Source of the DNA: JAAYCI01 sp964371725
Lineage (GTDB): Bacteria; Bacillota; Clostridia; Oscillospirales; Ruminococcaceae
Reading direction: 5' to 3'
NCBI GenBank assembly: GCA_964371725.1
Contig: CAYJNQ010000020.1
Location: 1 to 32,417, forward strand
DNA: 32,417 nt
Both the position numbers and the translations under genes were made by a program. Positions 8,442-16,479 of the stretch are shown in pieces. The notes below the pieces were generated by a model. It saw nothing but the letters and a program-made list of their open reading frames with translations. It did not search any database and was not told the DNA's origin. Numbering within the stretch: position 1 is the stretch's first letter; every line of letters starts with the position of its first letter.

Positions 8442-8452
8442 ACGCCTTTTTG
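8430..8452 (+). terminator. Weak hairpin at the end of the glycosyltransferase gene
   Basis: GCGTT-CATA-AACGC overlaps the stop codon and is followed by CTTTTTGTT. The stem has only 5 bp. It may terminate the gene ahead of convergent rmuC, but the support is modest. Confidence 0.35.
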
Positions 8453-9721
8453 TTATTCTTCGGGTGAGGCCAAGACGCCTTTTTCTTCTGTCACCGTCAC
8501 ATTTTTTAGCCGGTTATTGATGGCTCTTGTGCGCACACCCACGAGCTTATCCAGCTCTTCCGTGGCCTGACGCATGCGAGACTGTGTTTTTTCCAGCACA
8601 TCCCCAAAACGTGTAAACTCTTGTTTTACACCCTCTAAAACAGCCCAAACCTCGCTGGAGTGTTTTTGAATGGCCAAGGTTTTAAAGCCCATTTGCAAAG
8701 AATTGAGCAAGGCCGCCATGGTGGTAGGCCCCGCTATGTTGATTTTCATTTTTTGCAGTTCCTCCACCATGCCTCGGCGCACTACCTCGGCATACAAACC
8801 CTCCACGGGCAAAAACAAAATGGCAAACTCGGTGGTATGAGGCACATCGATGTACTTTGTGCTGATGTCTTTGGCGAAACTTTTGATGCGTGTTGTCAAC
8901 ACTTTGGCCATTTCTTCCACACGTGTGGCTTCGCCGCTATCGTAGGCATCGAGCAGGTTTTGATAAGCATCCATCGGAAACTTGGCATCGATGGGTAAAT
9001 AGACGCTTTCCCCTTGTTCGCCCGGCAGTTTTACGGCAAACTCCACGCGCTCGGCTGAATTTTTTTTCGTGGCCACATTCAGCTCATACTGCTCGGGGCT
9101 CAAAATTTGCTCCAAAATGGCGCCCAGTTGCACTTCGCCCAAAATGCCCCTGGTTTTTACATTGGAAAGCACTTTTTTAAGTTCATCCACCCCACCGGAC
9201 AATTTTTGCATCTCTCCAAGAGACTGGTACACCTGTTCAAGCCGCTCGCTAACCAGTTTGAAACTGCGGCTAAGGCTGTCTTCCAAGGTGCGCTGTAATT
9301 TTTCGTCCACAGTTACGCGCATTTCTTCAAGTTTTTTCTCGTTGCTTTGTTGCATGGCCAAAACACGCGTATCAAAGCCCTTTTGAAAGCGGTCAAAGCG
9401 CGTGTCGAGGCTATTGGTCATGGCGCTTACGGTTTCGCGTAAAGTGCCGATGTTGTGCTGTGTTCCCGTGCTGAATTCATGAAAGCGCTGGGCCTCAAGC
9501 TCGGCAATTTGACGCTGAAAATTTGTTTGCGCTGTGCTTTGTTGCTCCATTTGCTTGTGCAGAAAATCGCGTGTTTGTTTGTTTTCTTTCTCCACCAAGG
9601 CAAGCATCTCATTTTTTAAGGCCTGTATTTTGATGGTCTCCTCATTTTTATGCAGCTTTAAAAGGACAAGTACATTCAAAACCAGGCTTGCGAGCAGCAA
9701 AGCCAATAGCACATACTCCAT
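8453..9721 (-). CDS. rmuC: DNA recombination protein RmuC
   Basis: RmuC-family protein (422 aa) thought to limit recombination between inverted repeats; it carries a PD-(D/E)XK nuclease-like domain. An N-terminal membrane segment (about residues 4-22) is followed by a long coiled coil with many Glu, Lys and Gln (about 25-180). The conserved RmuC domain follows: LGEVQLGAILEQILSPEQYE, then VEFAVKLPG and PIDAKFPMDAY, the putative catalytic segment. Start ATG 9721 is chosen because the protein then begins with the membrane segment and AAGGGG lies 8 nt upstream. The longer in-frame start at 9811 overlaps a terminator-like structure. It lies downstream of the class A PBP on the same strand, separated by a terminator. 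Confidence 0.93.
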   Translation of the reverse strand: MEYVLLALLLASLVLNVLVLLKLHKNEETIKIQALKNEMLALVEKENKQTRDFLHKQMEQQSTAQTNFQRQIAELEAQRFHEFSTGTQHNIGTLRETVSAMTNSLDTRFDRFQKGFDTRVLAMQQSNEKKLEEMRVTVDEKLQRTLEDSLSRSFKLVSERLEQVYQSLGEMQKLSGGVDELKKVLSNVKTRGILGEVQLGAILEQILSPEQYELNVATKKNSAERVEFAVKLPGEQGESVYLPIDAKFPMDAYQNLLDAYDSGEATRVEEMAKVLTTRIKSFAKDISTKYIDVPHTTEFAILFLPVEGLYAEVVRRGMVEELQKMKINIAGPTTMAALLNSLQMGFKTLAIQKHSSEVWAVLEGVKQEFTRFGDVLEKTQSRMRQATEELDKLVGVRTRAINNRLKNVTVTEEKGVLASPEE

Positions 9722-9792
9722 AAACAAAACCCCTTTTCTACTTTTCTCTATGTTCGAATATCCGGCCTTTCCTACCATCCGCGATATCATGT

Positions 9793-9862
9793 AAAAATGC
9801 CGTGGCCGCACCGCCTTTGGCCTTTCTCAATGGGAAAGACTCATGGGCTGCGCGCCACGGCA
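9793..9862 (-). terminator. Long-armed intrinsic terminator after the class A PBP gene
   Basis: On the minus strand a 9-bp helix TGCCGTGGC/GCCACGGCA (9862-9854 with 9806-9798) closes a 47-nt internal region. That region has its own CTTTC/GAAAG hairpin, and TTTTT follows (9797-9793). It lies 40 nt beyond the PBP stop and before rmuC. A tRNA was considered and rejected. Confidence 0.65.
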
Positions 9863-9901
9863 CTTCGTTTTGATTTTCTATATTCCGAATACCGAACTCT
9901 C

Positions 9902-12340
9902 TTAGGCGGCAGGTGTTTCCGCCGGAGCCGGGTGGTTCCCAAAGCAAACGGCGGGCAAATTATCCTCTGAATAGTAGCCCACACCACGGTTTGCACAGGC
10001 ATCTCCGGCCAGAAGACCCGTGTCCACACAGTAGGCCATCTCCACCACACCGGCAGGTCTTTCCGGGAAGGCAGATTCAGGCATCTCTGCCTGCACATTT
10101 TCCATCACTTCACGCCACACAAGGGGTGGTGGGTTCGTGGAGGCCGACGGCGACCAGTTGATTACCTCATTTTGGTCGTATCCCCACCACACAGCTGCCA
10201 CATAATTGGGTGTTAAACCCACAAACCAACGGTCTTTGTCATCGCTTGTGGTACCGGTTTTGGCAACCGCATCGCTGGTTTGCAAACCCATGCCATAGGC
10301 CGTTGCACCCGGCTGTGTCAAAACACCGGCAAGCAGGCGGTTCATGATATAACCACTCTCGGGTGAGATGGCTTGCATGGACGCAATTTCCGGTTCCATC
10401 ACGATGTTGCCCCTGGAATCCGTTACACGCTCGTAACAGTGCAGGGTGTTGTGCACACCATATGTCTCTTCACCACCGAACATCGTATAGGCCGCGGCAA
10501 GTTCTGCCGGAATCATGCCCTCGGTCATGCCGCCAAGCACCAAAGGCGACAGTGCCACGTCGTTCACGTTGCCATCCGGCACCAAAGTGGAAATTTCCAA
10601 GGTGCCTTCTAAAAAGTCATACAGAGTTTGCACGCCCACCCATTCGCCGATATGCGCCGGAATGGTGTTTAAGCTCTGTGCAACAGCGCTGTACACGGGC
10701 ACGGTTTGGTTGGAGGGAGCCGATGGCCCATAGTTTACAGGCCAGTTTTGCGAGGGGATTACATAGGTGTCCGGCACACGCGTTGAATAGGTGACGACGC
10801 CAAGGTCTATGCCAAGGGCATAGGCGCCAATCGGTTTCATGGTAGAACCAACCTGCCGCACAGCCTGTGTGGCACGGTTGAGCCCAAGGCTTTCCTCTTT
10901 TTCCCCGATGCCACCCACCACGCCGGCCAGTGAGCCGTCATAGCGCACCACAGCCATGGCACTTTGCGGGTAAATTGTGTTTCCGGCTTCGTCTGTGGCG
11001 CTCACAGCTGCCGGGAAGGGGCTTCCCTCTTCACCTACTTCCAGTTCATACAAACGCTCCATCTCTTCTTGTAGGCGCAAATCCACAGTGGATTCGATGC
11101 GAAGACCCTCTGTGTAATAAAAGTCAATCGCCGCTTCACGCGAAGAACAGATACCCTGCTCAACCAAATCGGTTACCACCGATTCAAACACGGCATCGGT
11201 GAAGTAGCTTGTTATCTCCTGCCCCGAGGTCAGAATCTCCTCTTCATGGCCAAGATTCAACCCCAGCGGGGATGCCACGGCCGCATCAAATTCAGCCTGC
11301 GTGATGCTGCCCGTTTCCAGCATGAAATAGAGCACGTCGTCGCGGCGTTCCAGCGCATTGTCCGGGTTTTGGAGGGGACTGTAATAGGTGGGTGCTCTTG
11401 TGATACCGGCAATCACCGCACACTCTGCCAAGGTCAATTCGTTTACGTCTTTGTTGAAATATTCCCTTGCGCCGGCCTGCACACCCACGATGGTGCCGGA
11501 GAGCGGCAAAGTGTTTAAATAGGCCTCCATAATCATATCTTTGGAGTAGCGCGTGTTGAGATCCCAAGCTCTGAAAATTTCTCGAATTTTGCGCTGATAG
11601 CCAGCCTCACCGTCTACAGCGCGGTCGTCGGTGATGTTTTTTACAAGCTGCTGGTCTATGGTGGAGCCACCAAAGGTAGATTGGAACTGGAACACCTCAT
11701 TGAGCGCCGCATATACCGTGCGCTCCAGCGACACGCCCGAATGCACATAAAACTCGCGGTCTTCGGTGGCCACCACGGCATCTATCAGATCTTGGGGAAT
11801 TTGGTCAAGCGGCACCCACTCGCTGTTTGATTCTCGCGAAAGTTGTTGATACTCTATCCAGTCATCCGTGGCCGGGTCTTTCGCCAGAATATAGCCCGTT
11901 TGTGGTAGCTGCAGAAGCTCCAAATCCAGTAGCACATCGTCGTCCGCCGTGGTTTCCACCACATAGGCGGTCACCTGCACGCCCACCAAGGCGATGGCAA
12001 TAAGCCCAATGCACATCATCACCACAAAAGCCTTGAAAATATTGCCAATAACCACAAGCACCATTTTTCTGGCTCTGGGTTTTCGCTTCGGTTTTTTCCT
12101 TTTGGGGCTTTGCGGTGGGTTCGGCGCAGCCGGCACCACACGTGTGGCGTTATTTTCCATTCCATTTCCCTGTGGTGCGGGACGTTCTCCTTGTATTGCC
12201 ATCATAGGGCGTGTTTCGGCATTGGCCACATTTTCCGCTTTGGCCGAAACAGGCACAACCGGAGCCGCCGGTGCCACTTGCCGTCTTGGACGACCATTGG
12301 GCATCGCGTTGTGGTTGTTTTGGTTTCCATCAAATTTCAA
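9902..12340 (-). CDS. Class A penicillin-binding protein (PBP1A-type, glycosyltransferase/transpeptidase)
   Basis: Bifunctional peptidoglycan synthase, 812 aa. A basic, proline-rich cytoplasmic tail (about residues 1-92) and a single membrane anchor (about 93-127) come first. The GT51 domain has EDREFYVHSG (193-202, catalytic Glu193), GGSTIDQQLVKN from 224 and RKIRE (250-254). The transpeptidase domain has Ser499-T-M-Lys502, SLN (556-558) and KTGT (694-697). All catalytic motifs are intact. The start is taken as TTG at 12340: GGAGAGG lies about 10 nt upstream. The first in-frame ATG in the open frame (12460) lacks this support, and the ATG 12 codons further in has no site. It would be called ponA or mrcA by analogy. 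It stands alone with a leader of about 120 nt. Confidence 0.94.
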   Translation of the reverse strand: MKFDGNQNNHNAMPNGRPRRQVAPAAPVVPVSAKAENVANAETRPMMAIQGERPAPQGNGMENNATRVVPAAPNPPQSPKRKKPKRKPRARKMVLVVIGNIFKAFVVMMCIGLIAIALVGVQVTAYVVETTADDDVLLDLELLQLPQTGYILAKDPATDDWIEYQQLSRESNSEWVPLDQIPQDLIDAVVATEDREFYVHSGVSLERTVYAALNEVFQFQSTFGGSTIDQQLVKNITDDRAVDGEAGYQRKIREIFRAWDLNTRYSKDMIMEAYLNTLPLSGTIVGVQAGAREYFNKDVNELTLAECAVIAGITRAPTYYSPLQNPDNALERRDDVLYFMLETGSITQAEFDAAVASPLGLNLGHEEEILTSGQEITSYFTDAVFESVVTDLVEQGICSSREAAIDFYYTEGLRIESTVDLRLQEEMERLYELEVGEEGSPFPAAVSATDEAGNTIYPQSAMAVVRYDGSLAGVVGGIGEKEESLGLNRATQAVRQVGSTMKPIGAYALGIDLGVVTYSTRVPDTYVIPSQNWPVNYGPSAPSNQTVPVYSAVAQSLNTIPAHIGEWVGVQTLYDFLEGTLEISTLVPDGNVNDVALSPLVLGGMTEGMIPAELAAAYTMFGGEETYGVHNTLHCYERVTDSRGNIVMEPEIASMQAISPESGYIMNRLLAGVLTQPGATAYGMGLQTSDAVAKTGTTSDDKDRWFVGLTPNYVAAVWWGYDQNEVINWSPSASTNPPPLVWREVMENVQAEMPESAFPERPAGVVEMAYCVDTGLLAGDACANRGVGYYSEDNLPAVCFGNHPAPAETPAA

Positions 12341-12384
12341 AATGTTTTTTCCTCTCCGTAACCTATCAAACAAAGCTACCGTTC

Positions 12385-12411
12385 CTGCTTCTGTGATGGA
12401 GCACAAAGCAG
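12385..12411 (-). promoter_or_regulatory. Hairpin in the PBP leader
   Basis: On the minus strand CTGCTT-TGTG pairs with CACA-G-AAGCAG (10 bp, one bulged G) around a CTCCAT loop. An alternative GGAGC/GCTCC pairing overlaps it, and the CTCC loop is complementary to the downstream GGAG of the ribosome binding site. It could modulate translation; the role is unproven. Confidence 0.35.
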
Positions 12412-12468
12412 CTCCTTTGGCATATGGGTACATACGCTTTTCGAAAACACACCTACCCACCTTTGTAC

Positions 12469-12497
12469 AGATTACCCCTTCTCGAACTTTTTTTCAA
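12469..12497 (-). promoter_or_regulatory. Possible promoter for the class A PBP gene
   Basis: The minus strand has TTGAAA (12497-12492), a 17-bp spacer and TAATCT (12474-12469). The -10 box is imperfect. A start near 12462 would give a leader of about 120 nt. Confidence 0.35.
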
Positions 12498-12561
12498 GTG
12501 TTTTCCCAGCATTTTTATATTATTGTCATAATTTTCGCCGCGGCATAAGCACACACCTTGC

Positions 12562-12590
12562 TTGCTCACTTCGAGCAAATGGTGTATGAT
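12562..12590 (+). promoter_or_regulatory. Probable promoter of the first dehydratase pair
   Basis: TTGCTC (12562-12567), a 17-bp spacer and TATGAT (12585-12590). A start near 12597 would give a leader of about 57 nt to the TTG start at 12654. Confidence 0.5.
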
Positions 12591-12653
12591 GATGTAGATT
12601 ATATACAGAAAATGTGTGCAATCCATGATTATAACCCAGAGGAGGCCTGTGTT

Positions 12654-13133
12654 TTGTCCCGTATTTTTTTGTTCTCAGACAATGTGGATACCGACCAAAT
12701 TTTGGCTAGTCAGTATCTGATTTTACCCAGTATCGATGAAATGAAAGACCACAGTTTCGAATCGCTTCGCCCTGACTTTGCAAACAGTGTGCAAGCGGGA
12801 GACATTGTGGTAGCCGGCGCCAATTTTGGTTGCGGCTCTTCGCGCGAGCAGGCACCCAGTGTGCTGAAAGCGCTGGGTATTCAGGCCGTGATTGCCAAAA
12901 ACTTTGCACGTATTTTTTTTCGCAATGCCATCAATATTGGCTTGCCCGTGCTGGAGTGTGCAGAGCTTCCGAACACGCTGCAAGACGGGGAAGAGGCCAC
13001 ATTGGATTTGACCAAAGGGGTGTTGCAAGTGGGAACCGAAAGTTATGCCTGCACAAAATTGCCCCCACATATGCAAGAAATTCTGGAAAGCGGCGGCCTC
13101 ATTTCTTGGCTGAACGAGAGAGAGGTGCAGTGA
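12654..13133 (+). CDS. 3-isopropylmalate dehydratase family small subunit (first copy)
   Basis: Small swivelling subunit (159 aa) of an aconitase-superfamily hydro-lyase. FSDNVDTDQI at the N-terminus and GCGSSREQAP with FARIFFRNAINIGLPVLEC are the family's substrate-binding marks. The frame is open from 12558, but TTG at 12654 is the likely start: GAGGAGG lies 8 nt upstream and the protein then has the normal length. The loop after the DTD motif reads ILASQYLIL rather than the usual IIP-x-YL, so the substrate may not be isopropylmalate. Followed 1 nt later by its large subunit. No leuA or leuB lies in the window, so leucine synthesis is not established. Confidence 0.88.
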   Translation: MSRIFLFSDNVDTDQILASQYLILPSIDEMKDHSFESLRPDFANSVQAGDIVVAGANFGCGSSREQAPSVLKALGIQAVIAKNFARIFFRNAINIGLPVLECAELPNTLQDGEEATLDLTKGVLQVGTESYACTKLPPHMQEILESGGLISWLNEREVQ

Positions 13134-13134
13134 T

Positions 13135-14376
13135 ATGGGCATGACAATGGGAGAGAAAATCATCGCACGTGCGGCCGGTGTGCCATGTGTGAAACCGGGT
13201 GAAATTCATACCGTTCGGCTCGACAAGCTCATGAGCAACGATGGCACCACCCACATCACACTTGGGCTTTACCAAAACAAGCTTCGGCACCCTCGCCTTG
13301 CAGACGCCGAAAAACTTGTTTTTGTAATCGACCACAATTCCCCGGCCGATAGCCCCAAAACGGCCGAGGCGCACCAGATTATGCGTGACTTTGCGAAAGA
13401 ACACAACATCACTTTTTATGAGGGAAAAGGCGTGTGCCACCAGCTCATGGTAGAAAATCATGTGTGCTCGGGCGAGCTCATCATCGGCGCCGACAGCCAC
13501 ACCTGCACCTATGGTGCGCTTGGCGCCTTTGGAACCGGCGTGGGCAGCACCGATTTTCTCTTTGGCATGGTAACGGGCACCACCTGGCTACTTGTGCCCA
13601 AAACCCTGCGCTTTGAATTGCGTGGTCGCCTTCCGGAAGGTGTCAGTTCGCGCGATTTGATGTTGCACATCATTGGGGATATCGGTGCCGATGGCGCGAA
13701 TTATAAGATTATGGAATTCTATGGAGACGGCCTTTCCCACATGAGTGTGAGCGAGCGTTTGGTTCTCTCCAACCTTGCCGTGGAGGCCGGAGCCAAAACC
13801 GCCCTCATGGAGGCGGACGACAAGGTGCTTGCCTATTTAAAAGAACGCGGCCGAGCGCCGGTGGTCTGTTTTAAAAGCGACGAAGACGCCGTTTTTGAAG
13901 CCGGCTACAGCTACGATTTAAGCAAAATAGAGCCTGTGGTGGCGCGGCCAGACAACATAGATGATGTGGTGCCTGCACGCAGTGTGCAAGGTACCCACAT
14001 CGACGAGGCGTTTCTTGGCAGCTGCAACAGCGGGCGCCTTGAAGAATTGCGCCTTGCCGCAAAAATTGTGAAGGGGAAAAGCGTGCATCCGAACGTTCGC
14101 TTTATTGTGGCTCCCGCCTCGAATGAGGTGTATGCCACAGCCCTTTCCGAAGGCATCATCCAAACATTGAATGAAGCTGGCGCGATGGTGGTAAACGCGA
14201 ACTGCTCGGTGTGTTGGGGCAGCTGTCAGGGCGTTTTGGGTCCCGGGGAGGTGCTGGTTTCCACAGGCACACGCAACTTCAAAGGACGCAGTGGACACCC
14301 GGATTCCAAGGTGTATCTCGCCAGTGCTGCCGTGGTGGCCGCATCCGCCTTAAAAGGAGAAATTGCTTTGCCCTAG
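13135..14376 (+). CDS. 3-isopropylmalate dehydratase family large subunit (first copy, variant active site)
   Basis: Large [4Fe-4S] subunit (413 aa) of an aconitase-superfamily dehydratase, partner of the upstream small subunit. GVCHQLMVE and DSHTCTYGALGAFGTGVG are standard family segments. The cluster ligands are present: Cys in GSCNSGR and the CxxC of NANCSVCWG. The segment GSCNSGR differs from the usual GSCTNGR at two residues next to a cluster cysteine, a position that lines the active site. The second copy (15171-16412) keeps the canonical form. It therefore probably acts on a different hydroxyacid. Start ATG 13135 lies 1 nt after the small-subunit stop, with GAGAGAGG upstream. Confidence 0.88.
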   Translation: MGMTMGEKIIARAAGVPCVKPGEIHTVRLDKLMSNDGTTHITLGLYQNKLRHPRLADAEKLVFVIDHNSPADSPKTAEAHQIMRDFAKEHNITFYEGKGVCHQLMVENHVCSGELIIGADSHTCTYGALGAFGTGVGSTDFLFGMVTGTTWLLVPKTLRFELRGRLPEGVSSRDLMLHIIGDIGADGANYKIMEFYGDGLSHMSVSERLVLSNLAVEAGAKTALMEADDKVLAYLKERGRAPVVCFKSDEDAVFEAGYSYDLSKIEPVVARPDNIDDVVPARSVQGTHIDEAFLGSCNSGRLEELRLAAKIVKGKSVHPNVRFIVAPASNEVYATALSEGIIQTLNEAGAMVVNANCSVCWGSCQGVLGPGEVLVSTGTRNFKGRSGHPDSKVYLASAAVVAASALKGEIALP

Positions 14377-14397
14377 GCTTTTCCCTATGCGGTATTT

Positions 14398-14653
14398 AAT
14401 GCCCACTGAACAAGCAGAAAATGACATATACAGAATTTAAAATGTCATTTTTGGTTTGGAAAAGTGCAAGGTTTTTTCCGTTTTTCACACAAAAACCTTG
14501 CACTTTTGTTTTCGCCTTTTCATTTAGGGGGCGAAAACACAGTGGATAGCATCAAGATATGCCCCATAAAAGTGCTGTTTTTGGCACTTTTATGGCCACC
14601 GCGATAGGCGGTGGGGCTGAATAAACTCTGCAGGGGTTTATTCAGCAGGCATT
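14398..14653 (-). repeat. Structured MITE-like repeat, copy C (complete, 256 bp)
   Basis: Imperfect terminal inverted repeats (AATGCCCACTGAACAAG at the left, AATGCCTGCTGAATAAA read inward from the right; 13 of 17 match) are flanked by a direct ATTT (14394-14397 and 14654-14657). The inside is almost entirely inverted repeats. Stems: AAATGACAT/ATGTCATTT; AAAGTGCAAGGTTTTT/AAAAACCTTGCACTTT (14461-14505 region); TTTTCGCC/GGCGAAAA (14510-14537); CCATAAAAGTGC/GCACTTTTATGG (14563-14595); CCACCGC/GCGGTGG (14596-14614); GCTGAATAAAC/GTTTATTCAGC (14616-14646). No open reading frame. It separates two dehydratase operons, and its first hairpins with T-runs may terminate the upstream pair. Confidence 0.85.
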
Positions 14654-14675
14654 ATTTACAAAGGAGGTTTTCAGT

Positions 14676-15170
14676 TTGAAATCAGAGTTTAGCGGCAAAG
14701 TTTGGCTTTTGGGCGATGACATCGACACAGATATCATCATTCCAACAGAATATTTGGCCCTTCCAAGTGTGGAAAAAATGGCCCCCTATGCCTTTTCCCC
14801 CTTGCGTATCGAGCTTGCAAAGGCCATTTGCCCCGGTGATATTTTGGTGGCCGGGAGCAACTTCGGTTGCGGCTCTTCGCGCGAGCAGGCACCGGAAGTA
14901 ATCAAGGCACTGGGTGTTTCAGCCATCATTGCCAAAAGTTTTGCACGCATTTTTTTTCGCAATGCCATCAACAACGGCCTGCCGGTGCTAGAGTGCGAGA
15001 GCCTCTCGGAATTTGCTGTGGAGGGCGATATCCTTACCGTGGTGCCCGGGCAATACGCGCAATGTCGCGAAAAACGGTTCCCTTTGCGCCCCCTGGCCGA
15101 CAATGTGCGCGGCATCTTAGAGAGCGGCGGGCTTGTGGCCGCTATGCGCAAACGAAATGGGGTGGAATAA
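14676..15170 (+). CDS. leuD: 3-isopropylmalate dehydratase small subunit (second copy)
   Basis: Small subunit (164 aa) of an isopropylmalate isomerase-type dehydratase. GDDIDTDIIIPTEYL and GCGSSREQAP (about 58-67) are canonical, as is FARIFFRNAINNGLPVLEC. It starts at TTG 14676 with AAAGGAGG 8 nt upstream; this site begins only about 10 nt after the end of repeat copy C. It closely resembles the first small subunit around the GCGSSREQAP region but differs at the N-terminus and C-terminus. Directly followed by its large subunit. If the organism makes leucine, this canonical pair is the better candidate; citraconate or homoaconitate substrates remain possible. Confidence 0.88.
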   Translation: MKSEFSGKVWLLGDDIDTDIIIPTEYLALPSVEKMAPYAFSPLRIELAKAICPGDILVAGSNFGCGSSREQAPEVIKALGVSAIIAKSFARIFFRNAINNGLPVLECESLSEFAVEGDILTVVPGQYAQCREKRFPLRPLADNVRGILESGGLVAAMRKRNGVE

Positions 15171-16412
15171 ATGGGCATGACACTCATCGAAAAAATCATC
15201 GCACGCAATGCGAAAATGTCCTCTGTTTCTCCGGGTGATATTGTCACCGTGCGCCCCGACCGCCTGATGATTCATGACATTTTTATTCCCTTTGTGGCCG
15301 AAAAGTTTGAACAGATGGGGTTTACAAGCCTGCACAATGCCGATAGTGCCGTGCTGATTTACGACCACCTTGTACCCACTGCCGAATTTGACGATGTGCG
15401 CCACCACAAAACCGGGGATGCTTTCGCCGAAAAGTATGGTTTAAAACATGTACACCGCGCCGATGGCATTTGTCATCAGCTTATGGTGGAGCAGGGCTAC
15501 GTAAAGCCCGGAGACTGTGCCTTTGGCACCGACAGCCACACCACCACTTACGGTGCCGTGGGAGCTTTCTCCACGGGTATTGGCTACACCGAGATGGCTG
15601 CCGTTTTGGGCACGGGTGAAATGTGGGTTCGTGTGCCCGGCAGTATCCGCATCGAAGTGAACGGACAGTTTCCCCAAAATGTGTATGCAAAGGACCTGAT
15701 TCTGCGCATCATTGGTGATCTCGGAGCCGACGGCGCCACCTACCAGGCGTTGGAGTTTTGCGGCGATACCATCGAAGGCATGAGCCTTTCCGAGCGTATG
15801 ACACTGGCCAATATGGCCATAGAAGCCGGTGCCAAATGTGCCGTGTTTGCACCGGATGAAACTTCGCTTACCCACTGTGGCAAGGTGGATTTTAATTTGG
15901 AGAGCCTACGGGCAGACGATGTGGCCTGCTATGAGAAAAGGTTGGTATATCACGCAGAAAGCTTGGAGCCTGTGGCGGCCTGTCCCTCTCAGGTAGACGA
16001 CATCCGCCCCATTCGCAAACTGATTGGAACACCCGTAAACGAGGTCTTCCTAGGTAGTTGCACAAACGGACGCCTCGAAGATTTGCGCATTGCGGCAGAT
16101 TTTTTACGCGGCAAACGTATTTCCGATTTTACGCGTTTCATTGTTACCCCGGCCTCACGCACCGTGTATGCAAAGGCCGCCGAAGAGGGTGTTTTGCAAA
16201 CGCTCCTCGAAGCCGGGGCCACGGTTACCCTGCCCGGCTGTGGGCTGTGTTGTGGCCGTGGCGGTGGCATTGTGTCGGCAGGGGAAGTGGTGCTGGCCAC
16301 CAACAACCGAAACTTCCTTGGGCGCATGGGAGACAAAACCGCCCAAATTTATCTCGCTTCGCCCGCGGTGGCCGCAGCCACGGCTTTGGCCGGCGCCATT
16401 GCATTGCCCTAA
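15171..16412 (+). CDS. leuC: 3-isopropylmalate dehydratase large subunit (second copy)
   Basis: Large [4Fe-4S] subunit, 413 aa, the same length as the first copy but clearly diverged. It has GICHQLMVE, DSHTTTYGAVGAFSTGIGYTE, the canonical GSCTNGR cluster segment and the CxxC in LPGCGLCCG. It begins at ATG 15171 immediately after the small-subunit TAA, with a GGGGTGG site inside that gene. Probable reaction: reversible dehydration and rehydration moving a hydroxyl between adjacent carbons of a malate derivative. The small-before-large order and the tandem arrangement with a diverged copy suggest duplication and specialisation. Ends before a strong terminator. Confidence 0.88.
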   Translation: MGMTLIEKIIARNAKMSSVSPGDIVTVRPDRLMIHDIFIPFVAEKFEQMGFTSLHNADSAVLIYDHLVPTAEFDDVRHHKTGDAFAEKYGLKHVHRADGICHQLMVEQGYVKPGDCAFGTDSHTTTYGAVGAFSTGIGYTEMAAVLGTGEMWVRVPGSIRIEVNGQFPQNVYAKDLILRIIGDLGADGATYQALEFCGDTIEGMSLSERMTLANMAIEAGAKCAVFAPDETSLTHCGKVDFNLESLRADDVACYEKRLVYHAESLEPVAACPSQVDDIRPIRKLIGTPVNEVFLGSCTNGRLEDLRIAADFLRGKRISDFTRFIVTPASRTVYAKAAEEGVLQTLLEAGATVTLPGCGLCCGRGGGIVSAGEVVLATNNRNFLGRMGDKTAQIYLASPAVAAATALAGAIALP

Positions 16413-16420
16413 AGAAATAA

Positions 16421-16479
16421 AAAAACAGCCTGCTCACCGGTGCGCATATTTGCACCGAAGTGAACAGGCTGTTTTTTTT
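16421..16479. terminator. Bidirectional terminator between leuC and nspC
   Basis: AAAAACAGCCTG ... CAGGCTGTTTTT with inner GGTGC/GCACC pairing around a GCATATTT loop, A-rich on the left and eight T on the right. Serves the convergent leuC (stop 16412) and the polyamine operon (stop 16478). Confidence 0.9.

Noticed and set aside
9798..9862. A tRNA-like fold (9-bp closing helix, internal hairpin)
   Set aside because: No T-loop sequence, no anticodon arm of proper size and no D-arm; the T-run that follows on the minus strand fits a terminator.
12654..16412. Part of a nicotinate fermentation cluster (dimethylmalate dehydratase with a nicotinate-type molybdenum hydroxylase)
   Set aside because: The molybdenum hydroxylase has a different subunit layout, is 8 kb away on the other strand, and none of the other pathway genes (mutase, isomerase, lyase) is present.
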